From Cladopsammia gracilis (Eukaryota; Cnidaria; Anthozoa; Scleractinia; Dendrophylliidae), in NCBI GenBank assembly GCA_022457155.1, contig JAJGOT010000276.1, forward strand, positions 310,001 through 374,000: a DNA stretch of 64,000 bases, read 5' to 3'. A model generated the notes under the pieces. It made no database searches. It had not been told where the DNA came from and saw only the letters and a list, made by a program, of their open reading frames with translations. Positions 42,604-48,499 of this stretch are shown one piece after another. Every line of letters starts with the position of its first letter. Position 1 is the stretch's first letter. Made by a program: the position numbers and the translations under genes.

Positions 42604-43679
42604 TATTCATACTGAAAATCAAAATCAAGTGAGCTTTTACCCTTTTGTTCTACATGAGATTTCTGTTCTCATTGAGCTCAATGACTGTATATAGAAATGA
42701 ATTGATAAAACCTACAAATAATAATAATAATAATAACAATGGTAATAACAATAGTAATAACAATTATAGTAATAAAACTTTATTAACAAATTTCTTAAAA
42801 CAATCTTTAATTTACAATAAAATTACAACACATGTATAACAATTACAAAATATATAAAATAACTTTCACTGCCGTTTTGAATTTATTTTATGCTTTCAAG
42901 TCACCAGTTCTGTTCCCGCGAAAACACAACTTTGGCGCTAAATTAAACTTGACCTGCAAGACGACTCAAGTGCGCGCCTTTTCTCAATCGTGATTTTCGC
43001 TTTTATTACGACTGTTTAATCCAGTTCGCAAGCTTCACGCGAGTCGGAACTGGTTTCACTTTTCACCACGGTAAAAGAGGTTTATTATAAAGCAATTTAA
43101 TTTATTTGACCTAGTTTATCTCGCTGGAGTTATTGTTGGGCGGTTGACTGGAATTTGCCCGCCAATAGCATCGTATGGCAGTCTCAGGAATAGCAGCTTT
43201 GTTTACCATGGGATTTTAGTCTATTCCGGGCCTTTGTAAAAATGACTGTCTTGATACGAATAGTTTTTCAAATATTTTCTCCCGCCGGTGATAAATTTTT
43301 TTGTGCGGCGCGTTTTGTGAAGCGGTGTCTTGGCAGGGAAATCCTGCAATAAACTTAGCTTATTTTTAAAATTACATGATGTAAATCTCTTTCAATGAAA
43401 ATCTCTCCGAAGAAACCTTTCCAAAACATCAAGCTGCTTTTCTTTTCTATAGGGAATTGTAAACTATGCTCAACAAATTTATAACGAGTTCAGTGATTCA
43501 AATTTTTATGCTCACAGGAACTAGTAAACATACCTTACTAACAACCACTTTTAAATGGGTTTTTCTGTTTGTACCACCTTTAGCTTATGTCAGAAAACCT
43601 GGATGAAATCAAGACAAATGGTGAAAAATGCAGAAAAGCTATCCACACTGCCTTTCAAACTGTTTTGCCGACCCACTGA
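962..43679 (+). CDS. PLCB4: Phospholipase C beta, PLCB4/NorpA class (3' part, 25 exons)
   Basis: Hydrolyses PIP2 to IP3 and diacylglycerol at the plasma membrane downstream of Gq-coupled receptors (family knowledge). The model joins 962-1046, 1215-1308, 9935-9979, 11443-12536, 13321-13480, 14577-14661, 15471-15543, 15712-15763, 16530-16581, 17512-17614, 18837-19001, 20161-20260, 20693-20797, 21071-21162, 22605-22815, 23747-23796, 25744-25809, 27220-27335, 28086-28161, 29908-30006, 37968-38044, 38452-38553, 40738-40795, 41347-41433 and 43584-43679. All phases agree and give about 1,113 residues. Domain order is end of X, X-Y linker of about 410 residues, Y (motifs [23 protein letters not shown]), C2 ([18 protein letters not shown]) and C-terminal coiled coil. 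The C2 motifs match PLCB4 better than PLCB1-3 from memory. The N-terminal half lies outside the window. One intron uses a GC donor. The last exon is the least certain. Confidence 0.9.
1215..1308 (+). CDS. PLCB4: PLCB4-like exon: X domain C-terminus
   Basis: Reads [20 protein letters not shown] and continues NKKLKPEQ. The two lysines in IIIKNKK correspond to the phosphate-contacting pair in PLC delta (family knowledge). Donor gtaaat; ends in phase 1. Confidence 0.9.
1420..2064 (+). repeat. 21-bp minisatellite
   Basis: About 30 tandem copies of a unit close to catcccctgggaataatcct. Units differ mainly at two or three positions (gggaat/ggaaat, cttc/ctcc). Because 21 is a multiple of three and the unit lacks stops in several frames, long open frames appear on both strands; they are repeat artefacts. 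It lies in the PLCB4-like intron after 1308. Confidence 0.95.
2592..2754. repeat. Near-perfect hairpin (MITE-like)
   Basis: Arms of about 65 bp (atacagctatttcaattaac and its complement) around a loop of about 30 bp. Only scattered mismatches. Confidence 0.85.
2893..3616. mobile_element. TTAA-bounded inverted-repeat element
   Basis: The left end is TTAAGGTTACAGTGTACCTT and the right end is its complement ending CCTTAA. TTAA on both sides suits piggyBac- or Kolobok-type target duplication. It is 724 bp long with no coding capacity. Confidence 0.75.
4318..4990. mobile_element. Degenerate MITE with TTAACCCTTCACTCCCTAAG end
   Basis: The left end gives ttaacccttcactccctaag then a gccaattggcac stretch. 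The right end around 4941-4985 holds the diverged complement (gtggcaatttcgccttaggg). The exact right boundary is unclear. From here to 5,668 I see nothing else. Confidence 0.45.
5669..5822 (-). repeat. 3' LTR (154 bp)
   Basis: Element-sense start TAGAGAATTATAGAG, end ATTCATTCCTATT. It carries a TATATAATA box. The termini are not the usual TG...CA. Confidence 0.8.
5958..7739 (-). pseudogene. Gypsy RNase H end and integrase (in-frame stop)
   Basis: Begins [16 protein letters not shown] (RNase H end). An HHCC zinc-binding region follows (SAHQG ... CGHCNRM), then the DDE core: [12 protein letters not shown] and a final Glu in RAE. A TGA at 7011-7013 cuts the core just after VVVD. The tail carries the [10 protein letters not shown]...[14 protein letters not shown] module found after gypsy integrases and a proline-rich end. 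Confidence 0.87.
7802..9024 (-). pseudogene. Gypsy reverse transcriptase / start of RNase H (broken)
   Basis: Motifs in order: KKNGKP and VDFQALN (RT palm entry), WNGYHSIPL, then after a frame change KCIDDILLW (catalytic DD, with Cys where Tyr/Phe is usual), LNPDKFVF, and RNase H ATDWSKHG and [13 protein letters not shown]. The frames shift near 8,575, in the stretch 8,216-8,500 and near 7,860. A non-functional copy. Confidence 0.85.
9092..9245 (-). repeat. 5' LTR (154 bp)
   Basis: Same length as the 5669-5822 copy with about six differences. Near-identical LTRs suggest a fairly recent insertion, despite the broken pol. Confidence 0.8.
9376..9582. mobile_element. piggyBac-like MITE (degenerate copy 1)
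   Basis: Left end taaccctttcactcctagag, right end ctcttaggagttaaagcattaa. The same body occurs at 13617, 15778 and 41000 (gaccattcatatgaaacctc and the tacttttgcatggt stretch). Confidence 0.65.
9935..9979 (+). CDS. PLCB4: PLCB4-like micro-exon: start of X-Y linker
   Basis: A 45-bp exon after an 8.6-kb intron. Reads [15 protein letters not shown]. It is acidic and keeps the phase-1 frame on both sides. Support is frame and splice sites rather than homology. Confidence 0.7.
10733..10845. repeat. Short interspersed repeat with ggacacctcctgtaagc units
   Basis: Inverted flanks (cagtcgaacctcaact / ggaggttccactgt) enclose tandem-like gtccgcttataggagg blocks. A relative lies at 16640-16775. The stretch 9,980-11,442 holds nothing else I can support. 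Confidence 0.5.
11443..12536 (+). CDS. PLCB4: PLCB4-like giant exon: expanded acidic/serine X-Y linker
   Basis: A single 1,094-bp exon with acceptor tattag and donor gtattt, phase 1 in and 0 out. It encodes 365 residues rich in Ser, Asp and Glu. An [11 protein letters not shown] run lies near its start and serine clusters such as [11 protein letters not shown] in the middle. There is no recognised fold. The position is that of the autoinhibitory X-Y linker, which is about 100 residues or fewer in vertebrate PLCB4 (from memory). The open frame extends past both splice sites, but those extensions are intronic. Confidence 0.85.
13321..13480 (+). CDS. PLCB4: PLCB4-like exon: linker end and Y-box start
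   Basis: Reads [18 protein letters not shown], then [17 protein letters not shown]. The second half is the typical PLC beta entry into the Y domain. Acceptor tttttag, donor gtaagt. Confidence 0.9.
13617..13799. mobile_element. piggyBac-like MITE (copy 2)
   Basis: TTAA at both ends; left TTAAACCTTTCACTCCCAGAG, right complement ending AAAGGGTTAA. 183 bp, non-coding. Confidence 0.75.
14577..14661 (+). CDS. PLCB4: PLCB4-like exon: Y box
   Basis: Reads [19 protein letters not shown] and on to VEFVK. The serine in SSFNE aligns with the substrate-contacting Ser of PLC Y boxes. Donor gtatcc; ends in phase 2. Confidence 0.9.
14814..14907 (+). repeat. Tandem duplication of about 47 bp
   Basis: The block beginning tgtcgaatttgagaccttt and ending ttattttgcct occurs twice in a row with almost no change. 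Confidence 0.8.
15471..15543 (+). CDS. PLCB4: PLCB4-like exon: Y box
   Basis: Reads [18 protein letters not shown], then NYMPQ. It contains the RVYPKG arginine that contacts the inositol phosphate in the family. Donor gtaacc. Confidence 0.93.
15712..15763 (+). CDS. PLCB4: PLCB4-like exon: Y box
   Basis: Reads [17 protein letters not shown], a near-invariant PLC motif. A TTAA-bounded MITE begins only 14 bp after this exon, at 15778. Confidence 0.93.
15778..15991. mobile_element. piggyBac-like MITE (copy 3, best preserved)
   Basis: TTAACCCTTTCACTCCCAGA at the left and ggagttaaagggttaa at the right, both with terminal TTAA. 214 bp. TTAACCCTTT termini are typical of piggyBac-class ends. Confidence 0.8.
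16028..16414. mobile_element. MITE with 45-bp terminal inverted repeats
   Basis: Left cacacttatgacgtaagcat and on through ggcctaagggccac. The right end is the complement with two or three mismatches. No coding frame. Confidence 0.78.
16530..16581 (+). CDS. PLCB4: PLCB4-like exon: Y box
   Basis: Reads [18 protein letters not shown]. Donor gtatgt; ends in phase 2. Confidence 0.92.
17512..17614 (+). CDS. PLCB4: PLCB4-like exon: Y-C2 junction
   Basis: Reads [20 protein letters not shown] and on to ASVKVK. It ends in phase 0, directly before the VISGQ start of C2. Confidence 0.92.
17701..17882. repeat. Fragment of a foldback element shared with 39364-39664
   Basis: The stretches aatatctaatcaaatcccat and gtgatgtcatcactttag recur in the element at 39364-39664. 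Only part is present here. Confidence 0.55.
18262..18362. repeat. Palindromic element
   Basis: gtttactacat...gtgttgtatcgg is inverted against ccgatacaacac...atgtagtaaac. The centre is ctcgccttcggctcg. The stretch 19,002-20,160 holds nothing further that I recognise. Confidence 0.7.
18837..19001 (+). CDS. PLCB4: PLCB4-like exon: C2 domain
   Basis: Contains [23 protein letters not shown] and [12 protein letters not shown], 55 codons in phase 0/0. These are the strongest PLCB4-type motifs in the gene. Confidence 0.95.
20161..20260 (+). CDS. PLCB4: PLCB4-like exon: C2 domain
   Basis: Reads [20 protein letters not shown] and on to [10 protein letters not shown]. Acceptor tttttag, donor gtaagc. 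Confidence 0.94.
20693..20797 (+). CDS. PLCB4: PLCB4-like exon: end of C2
   Basis: Reads [12 protein letters not shown] and on to [12 protein letters not shown]. Donor gtcagt. Confidence 0.93.
21071..21162 (+). CDS. PLCB4: PLCB4-like exon after C2, followed by a GC donor
   Basis: Reads [19 protein letters not shown] and on to FGIDEM. The next exon needs phase 0, which puts the donor at gcaagt (GC-AG intron). No GT donor in the neighbourhood keeps the frame. Confidence 0.85.
21163..21168 (+). promoter_or_regulatory. Non-canonical GC-AG splice donor
   Basis: The donor after ATG at 21160-21162 reads gcaagt. It is paired with the acceptor ttgtag ending at 22604. GC donors with an otherwise strong consensus are a known minor class. 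Confidence 0.75.
21224..21505. mobile_element. MITE with TA target duplication
   Basis: TA-GAGCAGTTTTCAATTGA at the left and the complement TCAATTGAAAACTGCTC-TA at the right. The body has inner inverted segments (accaatcagagc / attggtca). Tc1/mariner-type target. It lies in the GC-AG intron. Confidence 0.8.
22605..22815 (+). CDS. PLCB4: PLCB4-like exon: linker to C-terminal domain
   Basis: Starts [17 protein letters not shown] and is serine/proline-rich, as expected for the disordered link between C2 and the distal C-terminal domain. Donor gtgagt; ends in phase 1. Confidence 0.83.
23747..23796 (+). CDS. PLCB4: PLCB4-like exon: start of C-terminal coiled coil
   Basis: A 50-bp exon reading [16 protein letters not shown]. 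The phase 1-to-0 frame is kept. Confidence 0.8.
25744..25809 (+). CDS. PLCB4: PLCB4-like exon: C-terminal coiled coil
   Basis: A 66-bp phase 0/0 exon reading [17 protein letters not shown], then KRYAK. Helical and charged. Confidence 0.85.
25929..26752. mobile_element. Inverted-repeat element with AGGTGTGGTTACAC ends
   Basis: Left aggtgtggttacacac, right complement gtgtaaccacacct, plus inner inverted accatggtaaat-like motifs. The body includes a run of about 20 G near 26,276. No transposase frame. Confidence 0.65.
27220..27335 (+). CDS. PLCB4: PLCB4-like exon: C-terminal coiled coil
   Basis: Reads [17 protein letters not shown], then [19 protein letters not shown]. This is the PLC beta pattern of a short His-containing helix before the long coiled coil. 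Donor gttagt. Confidence 0.87.
27398..27548. mobile_element. PIF/Harbinger-like MITE
   Basis: Flanked by TTA on both sides (27395-27397, 27549-27551). Ends aggccgatttacacggcaca and its complement. A 3-bp TTA duplication is typical of PIF/Harbinger. Confidence 0.75.
28086..28161 (+). CDS. PLCB4: PLCB4-like exon: C-terminal coiled coil
   Basis: Reads [18 protein letters not shown], then NKTQTDK. Donor gtaagg. Confidence 0.85.
28319..28340. repeat. Poly-G run of about 20
   Basis: One of several long mononucleotide G or C runs in the window (also near 26276, 33459, 50309 and 52089). Their length is likely imprecise in assembly. Confidence 0.7.
28753..29553 (-). pseudogene. 3' end of a non-LTR retrotransposon (zinc finger plus PD-(D/E)xK-like nuclease)
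   Basis: The open frame starts after a stop and reads a C-x2-C-x8-H-x4-C finger ([18 protein letters not shown]). A nuclease-like block follows with [10 protein letters not shown] and, after 8 residues, VELTVPWE. The order finger then restriction-like endonuclease at the C-terminus is known from R2/NeSL-type LINEs; the exact clade is inferred. No reverse transcriptase is present, so the copy is 5'-truncated. Confidence 0.65.
29594..29613 (-). repeat. Short copy of the SINE tail also at 38995
   Basis: The string catcatgtcacgaacatgg is shared with the minus-strand SINE at 38990-39110. An inverted ctgagtc...gactcag segment follows at 29624-29654. Confidence 0.5.
29908..30006 (+). CDS. PLCB4: PLCB4-like exon: C-terminal coiled coil
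   Basis: Reads [20 protein letters not shown], then [13 protein letters not shown]. It matches the family's EWSEMI-type segment. An intron of about 8 kb packed with mobile elements follows. Confidence 0.9.
31547..31708 (+). repeat. Split direct repeat A1
   Basis: Starts aattgagtgtttttatcata and ends aagcaagagcaac. Matches 33292-33452. Confidence 0.85.
31733..32130 (+). pseudogene. RNase H fragment of the YR retrotransposon
   Basis: Reads [21 protein letters not shown] and, one frame later, [15 protein letters not shown] and [11 protein letters not shown]. The Asp, Glu and Asp of an RNase H active site are visible. There is a frameshift near 31,870 and an in-frame TAG before SNVLAD. Confidence 0.75.
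32229..33110 (+). pseudogene. Tyrosine recombinase of the YR retrotransposon (broken)
   Basis: The N-terminal core-binding part reads [20 protein letters not shown]. The catalytic part reads [20 protein letters not shown] and [12 protein letters not shown]; then, in a shifted frame, [12 protein letters not shown] and GD-stop-KSDAYL. The HxFRRGG box matches YR retrotransposons. Frameshifts and a TAG where Trp is expected show decay. Confidence 0.75.
33241..33297 (+). repeat. Split direct repeat B1
   Basis: Contains gaataaacat and gtttaaccccatctactgag, ends ggtagtaattga. It overlaps the start of A2 by a few bases. Confidence 0.8.
33292..33452 (+). repeat. Split direct repeat A2
   Basis: About 98% identical by eye to A1, then runs into a poly-C tract. 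Confidence 0.85.
33513..33576 (+). repeat. Split direct repeat B2
   Basis: Matches B1 except for a small insertion (agttcaacatc in place of ac). Ends at the same ggtagtaattga. The stretch 33,577-34,780 holds nothing I can identify. Confidence 0.8.
34780..36105 (-). pseudogene. L1/Tx1-like LINE remnant (ORF1 part and RT start)
   Basis: On the minus strand, 36105-35400 resembles LINE ORF1: a [20 protein letters not shown] motif, then a decayed zinc-knuckle region near 35,600 with frame changes. 35115-34790 resembles the region before the RT domain: [13 protein letters not shown], then in another frame [10 protein letters not shown] and LTLFECQ. The 5' RT, most of RT and the endonuclease are missing. 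A MITE copy lies between the parts (35290-35432). Confidence 0.6.
35290..35432. mobile_element. Partial copy of the TAGGCCATTTGCACGATG MITE
   Basis: Matches the reverse complement of the complete element at 47103-47288 (tagtgcaaatta, ttacaaaatttaaataag, gtcaaatgacgctatcgtgc). It lacks one terminal inverted repeat. Confidence 0.7.
36587..36628 (+). ncRNA. Candidate hammerhead ribozyme (type I, minimal stem III)
   Basis: Stem I gccc (36587-36590), core ctgatga (36591-36597), stem II ggttag/ctaacc closed by ttttgt, core gaaa (36617-36620), a one-pair stem III a-ta-t, predicted cleavage after C36624, then stem I partner gggc (36625-36628). All core bases of the hammerhead are present. Very short stem III is the form described in Penelope-like elements and retrozymes (from memory). 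No Penelope coding region was found nearby. Confidence 0.65.
36967..37436. mobile_element. TTAA-bounded inverted-repeat element
   Basis: TTAAAGTGCACCTTACCCCC at the left and ggggttaggtgcactttaa at the right. The arms continue inward with inverted similarity (gacgtcaaatcaagac / gtcttgatttgacatc). 470 bp, no coding frame. Confidence 0.78.
37553..37811 (+). mobile_element. tRNA-derived SINE, Meta-SINE-like
   Basis: The head has a box A (tggtcttgtggttagcgc) and a perfect box B (ggttcgagcc). The tRNA fold itself is broken, so it is not a tRNA gene. The body reads caggtgtataaatgggtac and gatggactagcatcccatct, then ggggagtagtaatactc, the conserved central/tail segment I recall for Meta-SINEs. Related tail units are tandemly repeated at 55836-56098. 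Confidence 0.7.
37798..37890. repeat. Two copies of a palindrome, acacttgtaatttacaagtg
   Basis: The palindrome occurs at about 37805 and 37860, separated by a short hairpin around caacctctgaaaca. Confidence 0.7.
37968..38044 (+). CDS. PLCB4: PLCB4-like exon: C-terminal coiled coil
   Basis: Reads [20 protein letters not shown], then TTRHEK. Ends in phase 2 with donor gtaagg. Confidence 0.88.
38452..38553 (+). CDS. PLCB4: PLCB4-like exon: C-terminal coiled coil
   Basis: Reads [20 protein letters not shown], then [14 protein letters not shown]. It resembles the SMENSKAI...DKSIKNKAERERR segment of PLCB4 (from memory). Confidence 0.9.
38990..39114 (-). mobile_element. tRNA-derived SINE
   Basis: On the minus strand: box A-like tagctcagtgtgagtagagc, box B-like gggtttgactc, then a tail ending catgttcgtgacatgatga. 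The tail recurs at 29594. No intact tRNA fold. Confidence 0.6.
39364..39664. mobile_element. Foldback element
   Basis: The left arm (gtgatgtcaccaaaactta, tgtgaaattatggaatttga) is inverted against the right arm (aaatcccataatttcacat, gtgacatcatcactttagg). Related sequence at 17701-17882. Confidence 0.65.
40258..40527. mobile_element. MITE with gggtgtgtttctttgggaaa ends
   Basis: Left gggtgtgtttctttgggaaa, right tttcccaaagaaacgtaccc. Inner inverted copies of aatccagattct-like motifs. Confidence 0.7.
40738..40795 (+). CDS. PLCB4: PLCB4-like exon: C-terminal coiled coil
   Basis: Reads [19 protein letters not shown]. Donor gtgaga, phase 0. Confidence 0.88.
40873..40905 (+). repeat. (AAT)n microsatellite
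   Basis: About ten AAT units. Confidence 0.9.
41000..41183. mobile_element. piggyBac-like MITE (degenerate copy 4)
   Basis: TTAATCCTTTAACTCTTAGA start and a shared middle (gacaccattcaaatgaaagc). The right end is decayed. Confidence 0.55.
41347..41433 (+). CDS. PLCB4: PLCB4-like exon: C-terminal coiled coil
   Basis: Reads [20 protein letters not shown], then KNLEVEFQN. Donor gtaact. If this donor were not used, the frame would run 17 more residues to a stop at 41487, so an alternative short C-terminus is possible. Confidence 0.85.
41541..41954. mobile_element. hAT-like MITE with gtcagggaa subrepeats
   Basis: Ends atggttgccacagg and cctgtggctgtggcaaccat. Flanks share TTATT. The body repeats gtcagggaaaagtcagggaa several times. 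Confidence 0.65.
42216..42258 (+). repeat. (ATA)n microsatellite
   Basis: About 13 ATA units just before the LINE remnant. Confidence 0.9.
42263..42463 (+). pseudogene. C-terminus of a non-LTR retrotransposon (5'-truncated)
   Basis: Reads [58 protein letters not shown] then IK and TAG. This C-terminal block is common after reverse transcriptases of animal LINE copies (from memory). A short 3' UTR and an (AAT)n tail at 42543-42602 follow, as expected of a retroposed copy. Confidence 0.7.
42543..42602 (+). repeat. (AAT)n tail of the LINE copy
   Basis: About 20 units. A further impure AAT/AAC array lies at 42716-42775. Confidence 0.9.
43584..43679 (+). CDS. PLCB4: Probable last PLCB4-like exon
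   Basis: A pyrimidine-rich tract and tttag precede a phase-0 frame reading [18 protein letters not shown], then [13 protein letters not shown] and TGA. The composition is helical and polar, like a coiled-coil end. I found it by frame and splice logic, not by a recognised motif. Confidence 0.6.
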   Translation, partial: LMSENLDEIKTNGEKCRKAIHTAFQTVLPTH

Positions 43680-43856
43680 GGGACACTCATACGTCTGTAT
43701 CATATGCTGTATACGGTTGGCAGTACCGAAACAGTTTTGTAACATTGCACACAGAGTAGGCCAGTAGACGTGTTTATGGAACGGTTTGACTGTATCTGAA
43801 AGTCTTCGGCTCAACAAGGCTGGCTTACCACAAAATGGGATGTTGTTAAGTCGCCT

Positions 43857-44118
43857 CAGAAACCCATAAAGTGGGTTGAAATGTGCAAATGTCTCTTGGA
43901 CGCTTCAAAACAAGCTTCTGATTATTCAATTTCCTAAGAAGTTGTTACAGCCATAATTGGAAAATCAAGATAAAAATATTAACCAATCAATTCGCTAGAA
44001 CAACTTGCTTCCAATCTCGATGGACTGAGGGATTTCCAAATATGATACTAAGCAAAAAATGAAATATTTGGAAGCTGTGAATGGGTGTTACACATTTCAA
44101 CCCACTTATGGGTTTCTG
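43857..44118. mobile_element. MITE with cagaaacccataaagtgggt ends
   Basis: Left cagaaacccataaagtgggt then tgaaatgtg; right cacatttcaacccacttatg then ggtttctg. It lies just after the probable PLCB4-like stop, possibly in its 3' UTR. From 44,119 to 47,100 I see no gene or clear repeat. Confidence 0.7.
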
Positions 44119-47102
44119 GTCACTTCCAAAGCATATTTATAAAATAGGAAATATTTTATTGGTCTAGGACCTTCAAGCTTTTCAGCCTTTATAGGGTCTT
44201 GTTACAGGACTTAACAATATCCAGTAGACAGTGTGACCCAAAGCGTTGAGTAGACAGGTATTCTTATGCACAGGGTTTTCATTATTAGCAGGTTAAATTC
44301 TTTGCCTGTTTTATGCCAATTCACATAACTTAGCTGCCTACGTTCTTTAAATTTGATAACATTCTACAATAATTAAGGATTGGATTGGTCACCTATACTG
44401 GGTGTTTCTTGGTGTTGCAGAAGCCATTGTTGGTTAGCTTTTGTGTTGTGGTGTGGGTATTGTTCAGTGTCTTTTGAATCTTTTGTTTTACGTCATTTGG
44501 TGATCACACCATCCGCAACACCAAGAAACTACTCCTATACTTAGCTATTTTACTGTAAACTGTATTGAAGACCCTCTATGCGACATTAAAAGTGAATCAG
44601 AGCTATTAACTTACACCTATTTTTAACCCATACATCTGTGATGTCATGTTGTACAAGATTGATAAAAAATATGTATAATAACTGTTGCTATAATTAAAGG
44701 GAAAGTACTGTCAGACACAACTCTATTTTTTTTGTAGTGTTGTTGGGAGGGGGGTATCAACGAGGTGTAAATACTTATAACAAGAAATAACTAGACTGTA
44801 TACCATATAGGTGTTTATTTTTGTTTATTTTTATGTCCTTTGTAATTGAAGGTTTGGGAACATAACCGGTTTAACTTACTTTCAACTTTTTGCTCAAATT
44901 TGATGTATATCGTTTTCATGCACCAGTTGAATTAGAAACAAATTTTGTCTTACTTATATGTACTATTCATCTGTCTCCCCTGGGTATCAGAGGCTTTTCT
45001 TGCACTCTCATCTCTCTTGCTTCGCCGCTTATTGGTCATCCTTCAGGGGGTTGTTTGGCTGACAGCCATTCTCTGGATGGCTCCGAAACTGGTAACCAGG
45101 GACTGTAAAATGGAATTAACTATAAAGTTGTTGCATGCATTGCTAAGGAAAATTGCATGAGTAACTGACAGCATTTTATCATACATGTAAACACAATGTG
45201 AAACAATTTAGTACTACATTCAAGGCGGTACATGTATGTAAAATAAACAACAAACAATCAAATCTGAGCAAAACCAAAACCAAACAGACTTTCAAAAAAT
45301 CACTTCTAGTGCCGTTGTTCCGCCCCTAGGCCTGTTATTGTATGTTGACAGTAAACTAAAGTGTGTCAGTGGGGTACAACTTTGTTGCATGGGGTATGCT
45401 TTAAATAAACCTACAGCACAAATACATATAGTGCTGTGTAAAACAAACCTTCAACTTGGTATTGCCCTGTAGGGCAGGAAAAATACTGTAGGATTTTACA
45501 AGTCATTGATAACCCTGACACTTTGTAGCCATGAACATGGTGTTGTATACAGTAAGCAAGACATAAGCAGCGTGCTGTACAAAAAACACATCGAACAGGT
45601 GTAAACAAGAGTTGTCGGTGTAAATGGGCCTTAAAATTTCATAATTTGTAGTCTAGATTTGATATTCTTATGAAATCCACACATGCCACTCTGATGTATA
45701 ACAGAAAAAAGCAAGAAAGGGGCATTATAAATGTCTTATTATAAAGAGTTTGTAAATAATGCTTATTGTGCAGTGAAAGACCATAAATATTGCTGATCAT
45801 AAATATTGAGCCAAAGCAGATGTAAATATTAGTTTACTAAAGAAATGATCATTTTAACTAGAACATATTGATCAACTTTATTGTATTTAAAAACATTAAA
45901 TGTTTGATTACAGATTTTAATTAAAGGCGAACCTGCTTTATAAAAGGGCAAAGCCCCACACCGAATCTACTGCAAATGAGCAAGAATAGATTTTGCTTAT
46001 TTGCATGAGTTGGACAGTCCACCCGCTTTTATATTGCAGGTTTGGCTTTAAATTAATTATAAAGGGGTTGCATATGCTCTGGATAACAGCGGCTACAAAT
46101 GTTTCGAAATGTTAATAAAACTTTTTCAAGGAAAAACATTTAGTTGCTCAGCAACAGTTTATACCAGCAACTTGTTAAAGTTTATGTCAAAATTGATTTA
46201 GAATTTCTTTTGAATGGCCATTGATATAATTTTGCTGGCTGCCAGTATTTTATCTTGAAAACTTAATTTAGAGAAAAAAATTGTAGCTATCAATATATAA
46301 AATTAACAGAGTTTATCCTATTGTATACTATTTAGCCAAAAGCTTGAATAAAGCCAACTTTCACAACTTTTTCCAATTTTCATCATAAAGCTCTGAAGCT
46401 AAAGGGGGTGGAGATTCAGCCTGATTCTTGGATGATCTGAGCTAATTCATACTCTCTCCCTTGCTAGTTTGGATGTTCATCTGTTCTACACATTTCAGGA
46501 AATTTGTTCATTGTTTGCTGCACCTTTCCATAACATACAAACAACCCCTTGTTCAACTATTTTTAACTGCCGTTAACCATCGTAGCAGATGTCTCTGGAA
46601 ACAAATGAAGTTTAGTTTTAATGAGGTCAGAAGGCCACATTTATTTTGGAGTTGAGATTGGTTGATGTCAGCCCATTTTGTCTGTTTTCCAGGGCTCCAA
46701 TGGTTCTCATTATAACACTCTAAATAGGAGTATTAAATGCAAGCATCAGTTTGGTTTTGTACTTTTGAGGTTGCATATGATTGAAACATGCAGTAAAGGT
46801 ATTTCTGTAACATACTCTGGAGCATATTAATAAGAAAGTATTGTGCTCAAGAGAATGGTCTCGAGGTATACTGTCTTGTATTGTATAGTAGGTGATGTAA
46901 ATTTTTTTAGCAGTTTCAAATTAATTATTGATATTGATGTAGATGTTAAACTTATTAAAGACAACAGTTCTATTACTGTGATTGATAACAAGAATTATTA
47001 AAAGTAGATAGTAACAAATTATTAATTATTAATAAATGTATCTATACAGACCAATAAATTGATCTGCATCTTAAAATAGGATGTGTTTCCTTTGTTAGTT
47101 TG

Positions 47103-47288
47103 TTAATAGGCCATTTGCACGATGACGTCATTTGACTACTACTACCAGAATTCACTTTGTTTTTCATTTCTTATTTAAACTTTGTAATCCCAGTGCGGTT
47201 TAAATAACTAATTTGCACTACAAAACAATAAAATGAAGGATTCTGGTAGTAGTAGTCAAATGACGTCATCGTGCAAATGGCCTATTAA
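47103..47288. mobile_element. TTAA-bounded MITE with about 47-bp inverted repeats
   Basis: TTAA-TAGGCCATTTGCACGATG at the left and the complement ending GGCCTA-TTAA at the right. The arms are nearly perfect for about 47 bp (tgacgtcatttgactactac). The TGACGTCA core is a CRE-like palindrome in each arm. Confidence 0.85.
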
Positions 47289-47620
47289 AGTCTAACGCTC
47301 CTGAGTGCTTTCCCAACAACATGCGTATAATTTGAGTACAAATATTACAGTCATGTTTGGCCACATGGATGCAAGCTTTTCAGGGAGAATTTTATAGAAG
47401 GAGTTTGATGTATACAATTTATGAAGTACATACTATGGCAAAAAATCCTCCAATAATATTTCAGGGAAATGTGTAAGACAAAAAAAAAATATTCAGCAAA
47501 CAGAAGTATAGCTGTCAAGTGCCCTTTAAAAGAGTGCTGCACTGAATTCATGTAACACTATTTTACAAACTAATTTTATCAATGTTCACGGTCCATAGCA
47601 ATGTAGACATCTTAACTTCC

Positions 47621-47885
47621 TTAAGGCCTGGTTCACACGTGCGGCGCAAATGCAAATGCAAACGCAAGGAACGTAAGATACGCAGGCTTGGAACAAGTGC
47701 TTTTCACCTTGCGATTGTGCTTGCATTTGCATTGAGCCCGGTTCACATGTGTGAAACGCAAGTGCAAATGCAAATGCAAGGAAATGAAAAATTTTCCATT
47801 CCTTGCGTTTGCATTTTGCGTTGCCTGGTTCACACATATTTTCACTTGCGTTTGCATTTGCTTCGCACCTGTGAACCAGGCTTAA
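47621..47885. mobile_element. MITE with TTAAGgCCTGGTTCACA ends
   Basis: Ends ttaaggcctggttcacacg and cctgtgaaccaggcttaa. Inner copies of ggttcacatgtgtgaa and gcaaatgcaaatgcaa suggest nested or repeated termini. Confidence 0.7.
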
Positions 47886-47895
47886 CTGTTATATA

Positions 47896-48323
47896 CAGTA
47901 AAAACCCACAAGTAAGAACCTGCATTTTCCCAAGTTAGCCTAAATAGGTTCTTACTTAAATGGTAATTAGCACAAATTTAGGCTATTTAGGTTGTTATTT
48001 TCTGAAGGAAAAAATTACATTGTTTCGCTAATAGAATTTAGTGGTATTCAGCCTATTCCTTATATAAAATCTGCATACCAAGTATTATGTAAAAATGACT
48101 TTAATAAGAAAAATTGAAGCACTGATCACAGAACCTAACATTACATACATGTACTCTTATTTGCCCAAGTGTACTGTACACATTTTTTTATATGGATTTT
48201 AGAAAATAAGAACCTGTTTCAAATTTTAGGCTAAACAGGTTCTTGTATAGAGGGGGTCTAACTGGCAAATTTTAGCCTAACAGGTTCTTAAAAACTAGGT
48301 TCTTACTTGCGGGTTTTTACTGT
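47896..48323. mobile_element. Tc1/mariner-like MITE
   Basis: TA-cagtaaaaacccacaagt at the left and gcgggtttttactg-TA at the right. Internal aggttcttac / gtaagaacct motifs repeat. Confidence 0.75.
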
Positions 48324-48499
48324 ATTCTTAGAATCACCACAACTTGAAAGTTTTGTAAGCTTTACACCAGGCTCCTACTGCTGAGAGGAAATGCTGTCTT
48401 TTAAATCACTAAAAAAACATTCATGACTTTTTCAGCAAACCAGTAGAGGGTCGATTTTCTTCACAAGCAACCAGAAAAGATATTTTGTCTTGTGGGCCA

